Assembly (NCBI GenBank): GCA_907165135.1
Contig: OU015568.1
Coordinates: 3,418,501-3,482,500, forward strand
Direction: 5' to 3'
DNA: 64,000 bases
Origin: Oikopleura dioica
Taxonomy: Eukaryota; Chordata; Appendicularia; Copelata; Oikopleuridae
Below are positions 33,512-44,923 of this stretch, piece after piece. The notes under the pieces were generated by a model. The model was not told the origin of the DNA, searched no databases, and saw only the letters and a list, made by a program, of their open reading frames with translations. The translations under genes were made by a program, and so were the position numbers. Numbering within the stretch: the stretch's first letter is position 1; each line of letters starts with the position of its first letter.

Positions 33512-35828
33512 TTACATCAGTGCAAGAATTATAAGTGAAGTCATAACATTAAATAGTCTATCGAAGTTGTTTTTGGAAGAATTTGGCGACGAAGATTGCT
33601 TAGATTTAGACTTCTCCTCCTTCGGACTGCTTGTTAAATTCTCCTCATTTTTCTTTGTTTCTGTTATTTCTGTACTGTTTGAGGTATCTGAAGTGGTTTC
33701 TGCTGTACTTGGTTTTTGGGTGACAGTTGTGCTTGTCGGGCGAGTTTTTTGATTGAGACTGAAGTTCATCGAGTCTCGGAAAAGATCCCGAGTAATTTCT
33801 TTTCTTGTTCCCGTTTCTGGAGAGGGCGTTGGGCCTTTTGTGGACGTATCCAAAGATATTGTCAAACTTGGTGCGACTGTGGTCGTTGTTTCGAGGTAAA
33901 TTTGCGTTGTGTCAAGAATTATTTCATCATCGACCTCTTCTTTAATTTGCTCTGTTTTCTTGAAAAGCGTAAACGGCGTCTAAAAAATGGTTCATTTTAG
34001 ATACTTGATTATACATATTGAGGCTTACAGTTGAACTGACTGTAGTAGCAACTTTCGGATTTGATTCAGAAGAACTCGGAGCTCCGATCAGCTCGCAAAG
34101 AATGGCAGAAAGGGTGCATTCTGAAGGAGGGCTTGAAGTCGTAAATGTGAATTTGGTATCACTCAATGTGTCCAAAAATGACTTTTCCTCCGTTTCTTCT
34201 ACTTCATATTCTTTCATTTCCAGCAGAGTCGAGACATCTGGTGTGGTTTCATACAAAACGATGTTTGAAGAGGGAGTTGTGCCGATCAGACTCGAGGAGG
34301 CCGTTGTTTCATAAGGTATGAGAAGAGATGATGGTGTTGTCTCAAAAGGTATTAAATTTGAGCTTCCAGTGGTATAGAATGGAATTTCTTCTGCGTCTGT
34401 GACAAGATCGTAAAGCTCCATTTCTGCTGGTGTGGTTTCTAGAGGTCTTTTGTATAAGGATCTCTTTGTTGATGACCTACCGTAAAGGGTAGATGCTGTA
34501 GTACCAAGAGTGGTGTATCCAAGTCCTCTCAAAATCTCGATAGAGCTATCAGAGTAAATTTGGTAACAAAGGTCAACAGAGCAGCTCCACGGCCAAACTT
34601 CTCCAGCTTCACTGAAACTGCCATCGGCTTTGACCCAAGAATTCATAAATCTAAAAGCGATAAAGGCAAGATTTAACGAAATAATGCTTACTGAAATCTT
34701 GAGATAGCAGGAGTAAAGAGTTCCGCAGCACAACCTCCATCGCAACCGCCAAGAACGACGAGTTGATAGCCAAAGTTGACGACAACAGCTCTTGACCGGG
34801 CCATATTCATATTTCCAATGAGAAGCCACTCGGATGCTTCAGGAACAAGAGCGTAGACTTCCGACCGACGAGTACTGCGGGAGAGGACTTGAAGGCCGCC
34901 AAAGACATAAACAGTATCGAGAAGAGCTGTTGATGACTGACCTTAAAAATCATTATTATTTCAAGCATCGATAGAAATTCCGGACAAACCATAAATGGCT
35001 TCAGGAAGCTGAGTCCCAGGAATCCAAGTCGGGTTAAACGATCCTCCAGTCGCACCGCCTTCAGGAGCCGAAGGAAAAATTTCAACAGTATATTTTGTAA
35101 ACGGCTCTCCATCAAACAACCTTGTTCCAGTTTTTCCTCCAATCATGTACAGCCCTATCATCGTTGAAAAAATAATTTCTTTGAACGAAAAATACCTTTG
35201 GAAGTGACCGCTGTTGAGTGATCGAATCTGCTCTCCATCAGATCCGGCTCATCTCTCCAACCTGTCTCCGGCGAGAAACTCTCGCAGCTCGTTATGAAAT
35301 GCGATTGATTCTTTCCGCCACATGCCCAAATTCGATCTTGAAACACGACTGGATCGAAGAATCCCCGCGCGTTTTTCATTTTGAACGTTTTCTTCCATTC
35401 ATTTCTTGATTATTTAATATAAAAAATAAGATATAATAAAAACGAGGCTGTACCTGACAGGATCGTCCAGACGAAAAACGGTATCAGTTGGTCCGCGGCG
35501 CGAAAATCCACCGAGAAGGTAGAGCTCGTTCCGATAAATAACGTGACCGTGATAGAATCTTCCACGGTCGGGGAGTTGTGCTGAGTCTCGTTGAAATCGA
35601 GCTGTGTATGGTCAATTTTTTATGAAAATTTTGAAAAGACTGTTCTGAAACGCCTAAAATAACGGAATTCTCAAGAATCATAAGACCATTTCCTTTCATA
35701 TCAAGCGTCTTCGATTTCTCCTGGAACTCATAACCTCCTGAGACATAAATCTCGCTGCAGCACTTGACATCTTCATACCTTCCCTCCACAATATTTACAA
35801 GCAACCATAATAATCTCGCTCTTATCAT
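33512..35828 (-). CDS. Secreted kelch-repeat protein with Thr-rich stalk and probable GPI tail
   Basis: ATG 35828 begins a signal peptide (MIRARLLWLLVNIVEG), unusual for kelch proteins, most of which are cytosolic. Kelch blades read LYLLGGFSRRGPTDTVFRLD, IWACGGKNQSHFITSCESF, LYMIGGKTGTRLFDGEPF, VYVFGGLQ and LVVLGGCDGGCAAELFTP, each with the paired glycines of the fold. A stalk follows with repeated ETTP/YETT units. After the intron ending TTTTTAG comes a second Ser/Thr-rich part (DTSTKGPTPSPETGTRKE), and the protein ends in a hydrophobic tail (LFNVMTSLIILALM) with no cytoplasmic part, typical of GPI anchoring. BTB and BACK domains are absent. The role is probably cell-surface adhesion, which is inference. 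Confidence 0.75.
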
Positions 35829-36271
35829 TTTCAATTTTCAAATTCTCTGTCCTTTTTCATCTCTGATTGAACGTTTGAAAATTTCGTTTAAGACTCAATC
35901 TTCTGAGCTCATTTCCGGAAACGACTCAAGTGGTCTCCTGTCGGAATTTTTCGACTTGGATTTGAAAAAGCTAAAAATTGAAGAGGGAAAATTTAAATGA
36001 CACTTTATGCTTTTAAACTTCTCTAAAGCATTGTAAGGGTCAGAGGGATGAGCATGTGCCCCAAGGCGCCCAATCGTGGATTCAAGAGTACTACTCTTGA
36101 ATCTCGTAAATAGTATTCGAGCCGCAGAGATATTTTGCCATAGGACCTGATTTAACCACAATGAGCCTTCTAGGGAACATCTTCTGGTTTTACTTTTATT
36201 TTTGAACAATAAGTTTTTCGTTAATTTATTCAAGCAGAAAGCATTTTTACACATGCACATTTCTCTGCTTC

Positions 36272-39125
36272 TCAAGCATTCCTTTTGTAAATATTCGCGG
36301 TCGAAATAACCTTCCCAACAAAAGTAGCAGCTTTATCTTTCGGAATCGTCCAGCAGTTCTTGTCACGATTATGGCGGTGGAAAAACACTTCTTCATAAAC
36401 CTCTTCTTCCTCAAAATTGACAAGCACGACTCCTTCCTCCGCCATCGAAAACGGGTCTAGTAGATATTGGTTTTCTAGTGCTCAAGGGTTTTTTCATACC
36501 TTTTGTGAGAATCTGATAAGCACCGAGTGGCATAAAAACTCCAATGACTCCTCCTAAGTTATCAGATATACCAGTAGAATCTTCGAATCGGAAGTTGACG
36601 TTCTCATGATTATTCGCCGTCTCCAATCTCAGAACAGGTCCATTTTCAATCCCCAAAATAACCCTTTTCCCCTGGGGATAGTGTTCCGGCAACGAAATAT
36701 AGACATCCCCAAATTTAGTACTTTTTCGATCCCAAGAATAACTCGGGCTGAGTCCTTCTGTCGACTCCACGTGCCAGCCGTAAATATCAAAACTAATAGT
36801 TACCCCGTTAGGACTGGTTACGCGGATCTGCTCGAAATAAGTAGCGTTGGAATCTTCGTCGGGCCGGAAAAGGAGGCCATCGACTTTTTATTGTTTTTCA
36901 ATCTGATTTTTAAAGACTTTTTTGACGAAATAAAACGCTCTTATTATAAATAAACAAGTCTTCGATTGTTTGAACACTTCGATTGATGAAAAACAGCTCC
37001 TATTAGTCCACTGTCGAAATCTTCGACGAGTCTGAGCACACCACCCGGCTGTCCGTCAATGTCGAAGCATAGATCCGCCTGTAGGAAGTCCTTGCCCTTG
37101 ATATGAAAATGAGGGTCTCCATATCTAGGCATACCGGACTAAATTTCGGTCCATTTTTCTAGCTTAGTTTAGGGGGCATATAATATAGTTTTAGAAAGCC
37201 CAGAAGCTGAGCTTTCATTTGGGCACAAAATCATGGGGTCTGGGTCATGCCCGGAAGGCAAATTAGTGCAGCGGAAGTTCCAAAATGGGCACTAGAAATC
37301 TTCAATCGATTTTTTCGAAGGGTTTAAGGGATTTTGAGCGGTCGTTGCCTACTGAAATAGAAAGCTCAGGCTCTGAGCTTTCTAAAACGCCCATAAAATT
37401 GGGCCTTCACCAGGTTTGGGGCCACCTGGGGGCGCTAGAAAGTCGAGTGAAAAACCGGAAATACCGGAAACTTCTATTTTTGAGTCTTAAACTCACTGTT
37501 AATGTCTAAAATTGAATTAAAAACAATAAGCAACGCTTTAAAATATGGAACCGCGGTTGAACCGAGTGGTTGACCTTACGGTTCATTGCGGTTCAACTCT
37601 AAAAAGTCTTCGAAACTTTTAAATATGGGTATTTTTCGACGGGAAATTGAATAAGAAATGAAATAATAGATGAACCGCGGTCGAACCGGGTGGTTGACCT
37701 TGCGGTTCAAGAAAATCAGCTCAATTGGGTTTTAAATTTTCAGGTTTGGTTGTTTCTAGAGCTTTAAAGAAAGATTTGATTAATAAACAATTGCAAGACG
37801 ATTGTTGATACTTTTTATTTTGTAGAATAATGTTTTATATAAAATTTATCTGAAAAAATAATAGTTCGAGCTAATTCCGAAAGATTTTACAAAGTCAGCA
37901 TGACTGATTGGGTGATCAACCACCTGGTTCAACCGCGGTTCATCTTTTATTTCATTGTTTTTTCAATTTCTCGTCAAAAAATACCCATATTTCACTGATT
38001 CGTAGACTTTCTAGAGTTGAACCGCAATGAACCGCATGGTCAACCACCTGGTTCAACCGCGGTTCATTTTTAATTTCATTTCTTATTCAATTTCCCGTCG
38101 AAAAATACCCATATTTCAATGTTTTGAAGACTTTCTAGTGTTGAACCGCAATGAACCGCAAAATTAACCACCCGGTTCAACCGCGGTTCGATATTTTTAA
38201 GCTTAGTTTAGTCTTCTCAATTAAATTTTAGGCATAGACTGTGAGTTTAGGACTCAAAAATAGAAGTTTCCGGTATTTCCGGTTTTTCACTCGACTTTCT
38301 AGCGCCCCCAGGTGGCCCCAAACCTGGTGAAGGCCCAATTTTATGGGCGTTTTAGAAAGCTCAGAGCCTGAGCTTTCTATTTCAGTAGGCTACGACCGCT
38401 CAAAATCCCTTAAACCCTTCGAAAAAATCGATTGAAGATTTCTAGTGCCCATTTTGGAACTTCCGCTGCACTAATTTGCCTTCCGGGCATGACCCAGACC
38501 CCATGATTTTGTGCCCAAATGAAAGCTCAGCTTCTGGGCTTTCTAAAACTATATTATATGCCCCCTAAACTAAGCTAGAAAAATGGACCGAAATTTAGTC
38601 CGGTAAGCCTATCCATATCCTGATGTTCCGGAAGAAGCGTACTTTGCTCCCGCTTCGATGCATCCACACTGAGGGCATCCAAGTGCGTTGAAATCTTCAT
38701 CGCCAGCCAATCTGCTGAAAGGTCCCCACTGCTCGACCCATTCTGGCCCGAAACTGCCATCTTTTTCGCACCAGCCTTTGTCCTCGTGCTCCTGGCAGGA
38801 GTACCCTTCTACGTCTTGCCAGTCCTCCCAATTCGGGTTGCAAGCTCTTTCTTCAAGAGTCGGAGGAATTGTTGGCTCCGGAAAGTTTTTCTTCTTCTTT
38901 TTCTTTCGAAGAAAATCGTTCATTTCAGTTTCAGACTCGTATTCTTCGTACTCATATGAAGAAGAGAAGAAATCTTCAATTTGAGAACCCTCAAGATGCC
39001 TTTAACAAAATAATCATTGCAAACTTTTTTCTCTGACTGTACCTGGTAGTGAGATACTCCTTGGGCCAAACAGTAAGTGCCCGGGAAAATCCAAAAAATA
39101 AAAAGCTTAGCGCAGTATTCATCAT
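36272..39125 (-). CDS. Secreted protein with Cys-rich module and ITIH C-terminal domain
   Basis: ATG 39125 begins a signal peptide (MMNTALSFLFFGFSRA). After an acidic and a lysine-rich segment comes a Cys-rich module: CNPNWEDWQDVEGYSCQEH, KGWCEKDGSFGPEW, then FNALGCPQCGC. An intron of 1518 bp (37125-38642) follows. The next exons match the C-terminal domain of inter-alpha-trypsin inhibitor heavy chains: YGDPHFHIKGK, ADLCFDIDGQPGGVLRLVED, FGDVYISLPEHYPQGKR, GGVIGVFMPLGAYQI and CWTIPKDKAATFVGKVI, to stop 36272. The ITIH VIT and von Willebrand A domains are absent. In ITIH proteins this C-terminal part links to chondroitin sulphate; whether it does so here is unknown. Confidence 0.74.
37134..38603. 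mobile_element. 1.47 kb palindromic element in an intron of the ITIH-C gene
   Basis: The ends are CCGGACTAAATTTCGGTCC and its exact complement, with inverted arms of about 385 bp (37134-37518 and 38218-38603) that are nearly identical. It is flanked by TA on both sides (37132-37133, 38604-38605). The centre contains several direct and inverted copies of a GAACCGCGGTT...CGGTTCAA unit of about 50 bp. There is no transposase ORF. It lies inside the 1518 bp GT-AG intron and does not touch coding sequence. Confidence 0.85.
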
Positions 39126-40940
39126 GCTGTAGCTCTTATTTCCGCTAGTTCTCGGGATTATTTCTCGAGGAACAGTGAAAGAAAATGTGCACAATGATTT
39201 GTCTTTTATATCCGCAGCGGGAGAGCGCGACGAATTGAAGCATGCGTTTTGCTCGTCATCAAATTATCGGTGGAACACGCAATCAATGTCTTATTTCTTG
39301 GAGAAGGATTAAAGAGTTTTCCACTTATGCAAACGTGGACGGATTCATTCTAGATTGTTCCTTTCTTCCTGCATTTATAAAGGCATAAATTAATTCCATG
39401 CGTAATTTTAACCTGCGAAGCTCACTGCATGAAACGAGACAGAAATCATTTTGAAAGTTGCGACTGTATTTTCAGGTCAATGTTTTCAGTAGCTTCTTTT
39501 TCAAGAAAGTTGCGCCTGTATTTTCAAGGCTTTCTACCTTTTTTTCTCTTCCATCAGCTCAATCTGGGCTATCCTTGGCTGTGCCACTAGAATAAAGGTT
39601 GAAAGGGCCAGTATGGCCCAGTATGGGGGTTTTAATAACTTACAGTTCTCTTTTCCTCTTTCGGACCCAGAACATTCTCACTGGAATGAAGCACATCTGC
39701 TCGTTTGGCAATAAGTAAGCAACAAGTCTAGAAAAAAATAAACTTGTTCTCGAGATTTTTGGTTTTTTACACAGGCATTCTGGAGGGTATTTCCTTACAC
39801 CGACCATATCCTTACACCGACCAAATCCTTACACCGACCAATTCCTTACACCGACCAAATTCTGAAAATGGTCTGGAGACACTCCGAGTTCGCGGTCTCG
39901 GAGACTGATAAAATCGACTTTCACTGTAAACCTAGCTCACTGTATCTATTTTTTTTTATATTTATTAGTATTTGATGGAAAGTTGTTTCTAAATCTAAAG
40001 TTGTTTCTTCTTTTTATCTTATTACATCAGACAAATCTTTTTGTACGAAATCAATGATAATTTTTTCGCAAAATTTTCTCTGTCAAATTGCTCTCAATAA
40101 TGATCTGACTCTTCAAAATGCGAGCAGTGTCCGCTCTTATCAGCGCGCATTATTGGTCGGCGGCTCGCGGAAAATGAATCATCAGATTTTGCTCGGAGCA
40201 AAGCATAAATCTACCCCAAGACATGCGCATTTTTTGTAAAACAGTCAAAAATGCGCAAAATTTTATTTTGATTTGTGACCTCAAATGACCTCGAATGACC
40301 TTTTATGATCATTATTGTGACCAAGAAACCAATTTGAAAGGCGCATTTTATTATTTTGAAGTATTCTATTGCAATTCAACATTTTTCCGTTGAAATTTTG
40401 AAAAAATCAAAAAAAAAAATTCTTTTTCTAGAGTTGGGTCTTTCATATGTAGCTTTTCACCTAGAGTAGGTCAAGGCGAACATTTTGAAACATCGAACTC
40501 AAATTTTCCATTTCTAGAAAAAAAATAAGAGGGGTCCCAACTTTTGGGACTTTTGGAACTTCAACCAGCCGCCATGACGTCATTTATGATGACTCAGCCC
40601 CTAAAACTATTTTTTTCTGGCGTAACTTTTTACGCTCTTTCTAACGAGCACAAAAACATGGGGGGTTAGGATTTGGAATTTCTATTCCTTATTGAAATTG
40701 GCCAACCAAGAAATTGATGGAGGCGAGTTGTATTTTCTATAACTGTAGTAAAACGTTTTCAGTCACGTGCTTTGAGGCTCGCTCTGTTGGTTATATCAAA
40801 GTAAATAAAAATTCTTATTTTTTCCGCCAAAAAGTGTCAGAGTCATCTCCGCAAAGTGACGGCCCAAACAGATAAACACTTATTTTTCAATAAATACGCT
40901 TGATAACGGTCTTTTCAGAACAGATTCTTCGAACTGTAGC
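39126..40940. other. Intergenic, 1.8 kb
   Basis: No coding exon was recognised. It contains a short tandem repeat (39793-39861) and a stretch at about 40560-40600 with TGACGTCA (CRE-like) and TGACTCAG (AP-1-like) sites within 25 bp of each other. The rest is AT-rich with no other structure seen. Confidence 0.4.
39793..39861. repeat. Tandem repeat, four copies of a 17-18 bp unit
   Basis: Four consecutive copies of CCTTACACCGACCAAAT with single-base differences (CCATAT, CCAAAT, CCAATT, CCAAAT at the unit ends). It is located between genes. Confidence 0.8.
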
Positions 40941-41737
40941 ATGGGTAACGTCTGAGTTTTCGCACCTTTTTCATTGTTTTCAAGATCTTGCAGTTGAAGA
41001 TAAAAATGAAGAGTTGCAGCATCAAGACGAGCAGGGTGAATGTGATGATTTTCAGGAAGTAAAGGACTCAAAAAATCGCCGACTGGTAATTTATTAGAAT
41101 CATTTTTGTATAATGAGATGCACATTTAGTTGAAAATCGGTGGGGCAATAGCCATTACTGTTATTTTACTGATCTCGATCATCGTTCCCTGCGCCGTTCT
41201 TCTTGGCGACAGTGAACCAGCGACGACTGCTCCAGCTCCAACAACATCCTCTAATGTACCAAATTCAACTTCGACGATGTCGACAATAACTCCAACAAAA
41301 TCAACAACGACGCCAACAACGGCGCGAACAACGACAACAACGACAAAATCAATATCTGAAAATCTCACGACAAAGAGATTCAACACGACAGAGAATTTTG
41401 AGACAACAGGATCAGAAACAAATTTGTTTCAAACAACAGCTCAACTTCCTCTTCCGGATGTAAATCAGTGCATCGACTTCTGTGGTCGGCTCTCTGAATT
41501 AGGTTTAAGAACTCATTGGACTCATTTTAACTGTTTTTAGACTCATGCGATGGCGGATTAGGTCCGGAAGATGTTTCCATTTGTCCATCGAGAGATCATG
41601 ACTGTTTCGCTTGCTCTCAAGGCTGCTTTTTCGCGTTGAATGGACTTGGACCGAACATTTGTGCCGAAATTCTAGCTGGTCATGAAAGTCAAGAGATACA
41701 ACACCTTTGCAACGGGCTCGGCTGTTTTGATTCATGA
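40941..41737 (+). CDS. Type II membrane protein with mucin-like stalk and Cys-rich ectodomain
   Basis: Exons 40941-40944, 40985-41085, 41130-41502 and 41541-41737 total 224 codons of protein. The first exon is only ATG plus one base. The N-terminal 38 residues are acidic and hydrophilic (VEDKNEELQHQDEQGECDDF), then a basic KNRRLLK leads into one TM segment (GAIAITVILLISIIVPCAVL). The outside part is a Thr/Ser/Pro stalk with long threonine runs, then a compact Cys-rich domain: CIDFCGRLSELG, DSCDGG, CPSRDHDCFACSQGCFF, ICAEIL, LCNGLGCFDS, twelve cysteines. The acidic N-terminus and single internal hydrophobic segment suggest a type II orientation. No family was recognised. The spacing between the phases fits all four exons. 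Confidence 0.72.
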
Positions 41738-41785
41738 ATAAATAATGATAGCAAATCTGTCGGTCTCTTTCCTCAGAATGCTCAC

Positions 41786-41859
41786 GGCCGGTTAGCTCAG
41801 TTGGTTAGAGCGTCGTGCTAATAACGCGAATGTCGCGGGTTCGATCCCCGTACTGGCCA
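41786..41859 (+). tRNA. tRNA-Ile (anticodon AAU)
   Basis: 74 nt with all four arms. The acceptor stem GGCCGGT pairs with ACTGGCC, followed by the discriminator A. The A box is TTAGCTCAGTTGG and the B box GGTTCGATCC. The anticodon loop is CTAATAA with AAT in the middle. The anticodon stem (TCGTG/CGCGA) differs from the usual animal sequence but keeps pairing through compensating changes and one G-U pair. There is no intron. Confidence 0.96.
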
Positions 41860-41946
41860 TTCTTTTCCATTTTTCCGAATTAAGAGGGATGAAGCTCAGG
41901 GTGTTTTTATTCATCATTTTGTACAAAATAAAAAATCTTGAATTTA

Positions 41947-42147
41947 TCAGGATTCTGCGCTCATCTGTCTCGGCGAAGGTTTATGCGCGCTCTTCTTGTT
42001 TTTCAGTCGCATATGGCTGCAAAAATGACTGTTACTGGCATTATTGAGAAAGTAATCAAACCTGAAGAAATCGGCCAGCATAATGAGGAAAACAATAAAG
42101 ATGTACAAAATGATGACAGCTTGCCACAGCGCCCTAAAAACTCCCAT
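41947..42147 (-). CDS. Possible small single-TM protein
   Basis: An ORF of 66 codons from ATG 42147: MGVFRALWQAVIILYIFIVF begins a strong hydrophobic helix, followed by LADFFRFDYFLNN, then a polar, basic tail (RLKNKKSAHKPSPRQMS). It lies just past the tRNA gene on the opposite strand. No intron is needed. It could be a genuine small integral membrane protein or the last exon of a longer gene; nothing matched a known family. Confidence 0.38.
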   Translation of the reverse strand: MGVFRALWQAVIILYIFIVFLIMLADFFRFDYFLNNASNSHFCSHMRLKNKKSAHKPSPRQMSAES

Positions 42148-42616
42148 AACAGTTTCTGTCTCTCTTAACTCTGAAGAGAATCTAATAAAAGGTGAGAATT
42201 GGTGCGAAAGGTCGAACTCTGACCACAATCCCTTCCTCTTCTCCCTTTCTTCAGACGTTCGAAAGGGCAGTTTTCTCTATTTCAATTTGAACGAGCACGA
42301 TCTCTAATCCCTCTCAAGGGAGAACAAGTGCAACATTCGATAATTGAAATATTATCTCTTCGTGAATATTTACTTGAATTTATGCTCGTGTTTTTCCGCC
42401 GAAGAAAAGGAAAAATTCTCAACCTCAGGTTCCATCCGATACTCTTTTGTTCTGAGGCTAGTTGGATTTTAATCAAAACCTCATTTGTGAGGCTATTAAT
42501 ATTCAAAAAGAATATTCACTTTCAAATTGAATACCAAGCGCTAATGGACTGAAGACGGATTTGGTGACGGTTTTTTGAATTTTTTATTTGCTATAGTTTA
42601 TAGTCTATAAATTATA
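42148..42616. other. Intergenic, nothing recognised
   Basis: AT-rich flank between the small membrane ORF and the GAGCT/TTCGTG foldback element. No exon, RNA gene or repeat was seen apart from short A/T runs. Confidence 0.3.
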
Positions 42617-42625
42617 GAGTTCATC

Positions 42626-43683
42626 AAAGTTGCAAATTTTGATGAATTTTTCTGAGCTGAGCTGAGCTGGCCTATTTTGGAGGTTACTGAGCTGAGCTGA
42701 GCAGACCGTTTTATTTAGAGAGTTGAGCTGAGCTGAGCTGAGCGGACCCTGATTAGAGCTGAGCGAATTGAGCTGAGCGAATTGAGCTGAGCTGAGCTTG
42801 TTGTTACTGTTTTCTGTTAGCAAAATTGTATTTAAATAAGAGCTGAGCGGAGTGAAAATTGTCTGAGCTGAGCTGATAACTTATCAGTGATAAGATCAGA
42901 TTATTTTCCAAAATCACGAGAACGATGACCAGGACTAGGTTCGTGTGACTAGGTTCGTGGGTGCCATGTCGGAAAAATGGTTCGTGTGACTAGGTTCGTG
43001 GAATTTGAATTTTTATATGCATTTTTTGTATCTTCACCATTTTGAGGCAGTAAGGGAAATGGGTTGATGACTAGGTTCGTTGGACTAGGTTCGTGAAGAC
43101 TGAGTTCGTGAAGGCTAGGTTCATGAGACTAGGTTCGTAGAATTTGGATTTTTATATGTATTTTATGTATCTTCAGCATTTTCGGGCAGTTAGGGAAATA
43201 GGTTGATGACTGGGTTCGTGAGACTAGGTTCGTCAATACTTTGTTCGTTCTAGCGGCTTATACGGGGGGGGGGTTGATGGGGGGAAACATATTTGGGATA
43301 TAAAATCCTACATTTTGCTTGTTCAAAAACCCACGAACCTAGTCATCAACCCATTTCCTTTACTGCCCCATATTTTTACATTTTAAAAATTCACGAACCT
43401 AGTCACACGAACCTAGTCATTAACCCGTTTCCTTTACTTCCCCAAATTTTTTTCTATTTAAAAACTCACGAACCTAGTCACACGAACCTAGTCATCAACC
43501 CATTTCCCTTACTGCCCCAAAATATTAGCCGATTTCAATACTCTGGCAAAACCCACCACGAACCTAGTCACACGAACCTAGCCCTCACGAACTTAGTCGA
43601 TATTCCCAAAATCACTCTGCTGAGCGACTACTCAGCTCACTCAGCCAGCTCAGCTCACTCAGCTCAGCAAATTTGCAACTCTG
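42626..43683. mobile_element. Foldback element with tandem-repeat arms and 9 bp duplication
   Basis: 1058 bp. The left arm is a (GAGCTGAGCT)n block (about 42650-42880) then repeats of TGACTAGGTTCGTG (about 42925-43240). The right arm is the same two blocks inverted and in reverse order: CACGAACCTAGTCA repeats (about 43330-43600) then CTCAGCTCACTCAG repeats (about 43620-43670). AGTTGCAAATTT lies near the left end and its complement near the right. The nine bases GAGTTCATC occur immediately outside both ends (42617-42625 and 43684-43692). No ORF is credible. Confidence 0.8.
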
Positions 43684-43769
43684 GAGTTCATCTTTTTACC
43701 AACTTTCAAAGACCAAAAAATACCTAAGAGTGCCAAGTTTTTGCTTACAGGGAGGAAATATCATTCAGC

Positions 43770-44923
43770 TTAGGAGGTTTGATCAAAATCCTCTTCTCGG
43801 TCATTTTCTTTAGTTTCAAAAAACAGGGGCTTTTTATTGAACGCGATTCTTAATTTTTATCCTCTGATCAAGGACCTACCCTGTTATGGAAGTTTTATTC
43901 TGCTCGACATCTTCGGGAACTGTTTCGCTTGAATTTTTAAAATAACGGGATTTCGTTTCATCCGCGCAGCAAGTCTTAATCAAATTATTTCAATCTCTTT
44001 TTTGTGAGGTTTTCTTACATATTGGTTTTCAGCGACTGTGCAGCAATATAAATATTCTCTTGGTTCGTTTTGGCGGGGACAGATGAATCGGACTTTTCCT
44101 TCTTCGCAGCTTTCGGATTTCTGAAAGCGAGAAATAAAAATTTAAAAGAAAAAGTAAAAAAGAAAATCCTTATTTAAAGAGATACCGATTCGATCAAAAT
44201 CTTCTTCAAAAACTCTTTGTATCTATTCCTCGTTATCGTCATTGTTCAATTCAATTATTTCTCTGATCGGGGGTTCAATTTATAGTTTTTGTTCCAGTTG
44301 AACACTTCCGTAAGAAACTCAAAAATTGCGAGCCGTTATTGGTGGAGGCGCATTTGCACTGGCAGCTGGCCAACTGCCGGTCCGGGCTAGGGTCCGGGAG
44401 AGAGGAAGTGTGAAATATCGACTGTAGTTGAAGTAGGGTACTCTTTTTTAATTTTATACCCCGCTGGGATGAAAGGATTTGGGGGCTTTGAATATTCAAA
44501 AATTAAAATTCGAATGCTCAAGTTTCCGATTTCTAAATTTTCCATAATTTGATTGTTGAATGTTCCACTGGAACGCCAAAATTGACCCCCGAGTCTAAAT
44601 TTTTCTCTTGAAAATTTATTATTTATAAAGCTAATTATCTATAAAGCTATAAATCTAGCTCATTATCAAGCCTCAATTAACAAGGAAATGCGAAAACACG
44701 GTCTAATGTTAAAAGAGAGTTGTTGAAAATTTTGATCTTGACCAAGTTGTTTTTACTTACTTTGCTGTTGAAGTAGGAAGTGGAGTAGGCTTTTGATTGG
44801 GAAAAGTAAGCTCTAAGAATAAACAAAGTCAACACCGGCTAAAAAAACTCACTCGATAGAAATTATCGCGACAAGAAGGACCAAAAAACTGCCCAGCCAG
44901 AAAGCCGTGCGGCTCCAGCCCAT
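43770..44923 (-). CDS. Shisa-like Cys-rich membrane or secreted protein
   Basis: ATG 44923 starts a hydrophobic signal or signal-anchor (RTAFWLGSFLVLLVAIISIE). Next come YFSQSKAYSTSYFNSK and, after a long intron, SESCEEGKVRFICPRQNE, EYLYCCTVAENQY and then TCCADETKSRYF. The cysteine order C...FxCP...YCC...CC is that of the N-terminal Shisa domain. The last exons are polar and acidic (FFETKENDREEDFDQTS), with stop 43770. Phases agree at each junction. Unlike Shisa proteins, no second TM or proline-rich cytoplasmic tail follows. Shisa proteins act in ER receptor trafficking or on AMPA receptors; a similar job here is speculation. Confidence 0.62.

Noticed and set aside
42640-43680. Possible CRISPR-like array of spaced repeats
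   Set aside because: The repeats are head-to-tail with no unique spacers, invert in the middle and are flanked by a target duplication; this is a foldback transposon in a eukaryote.
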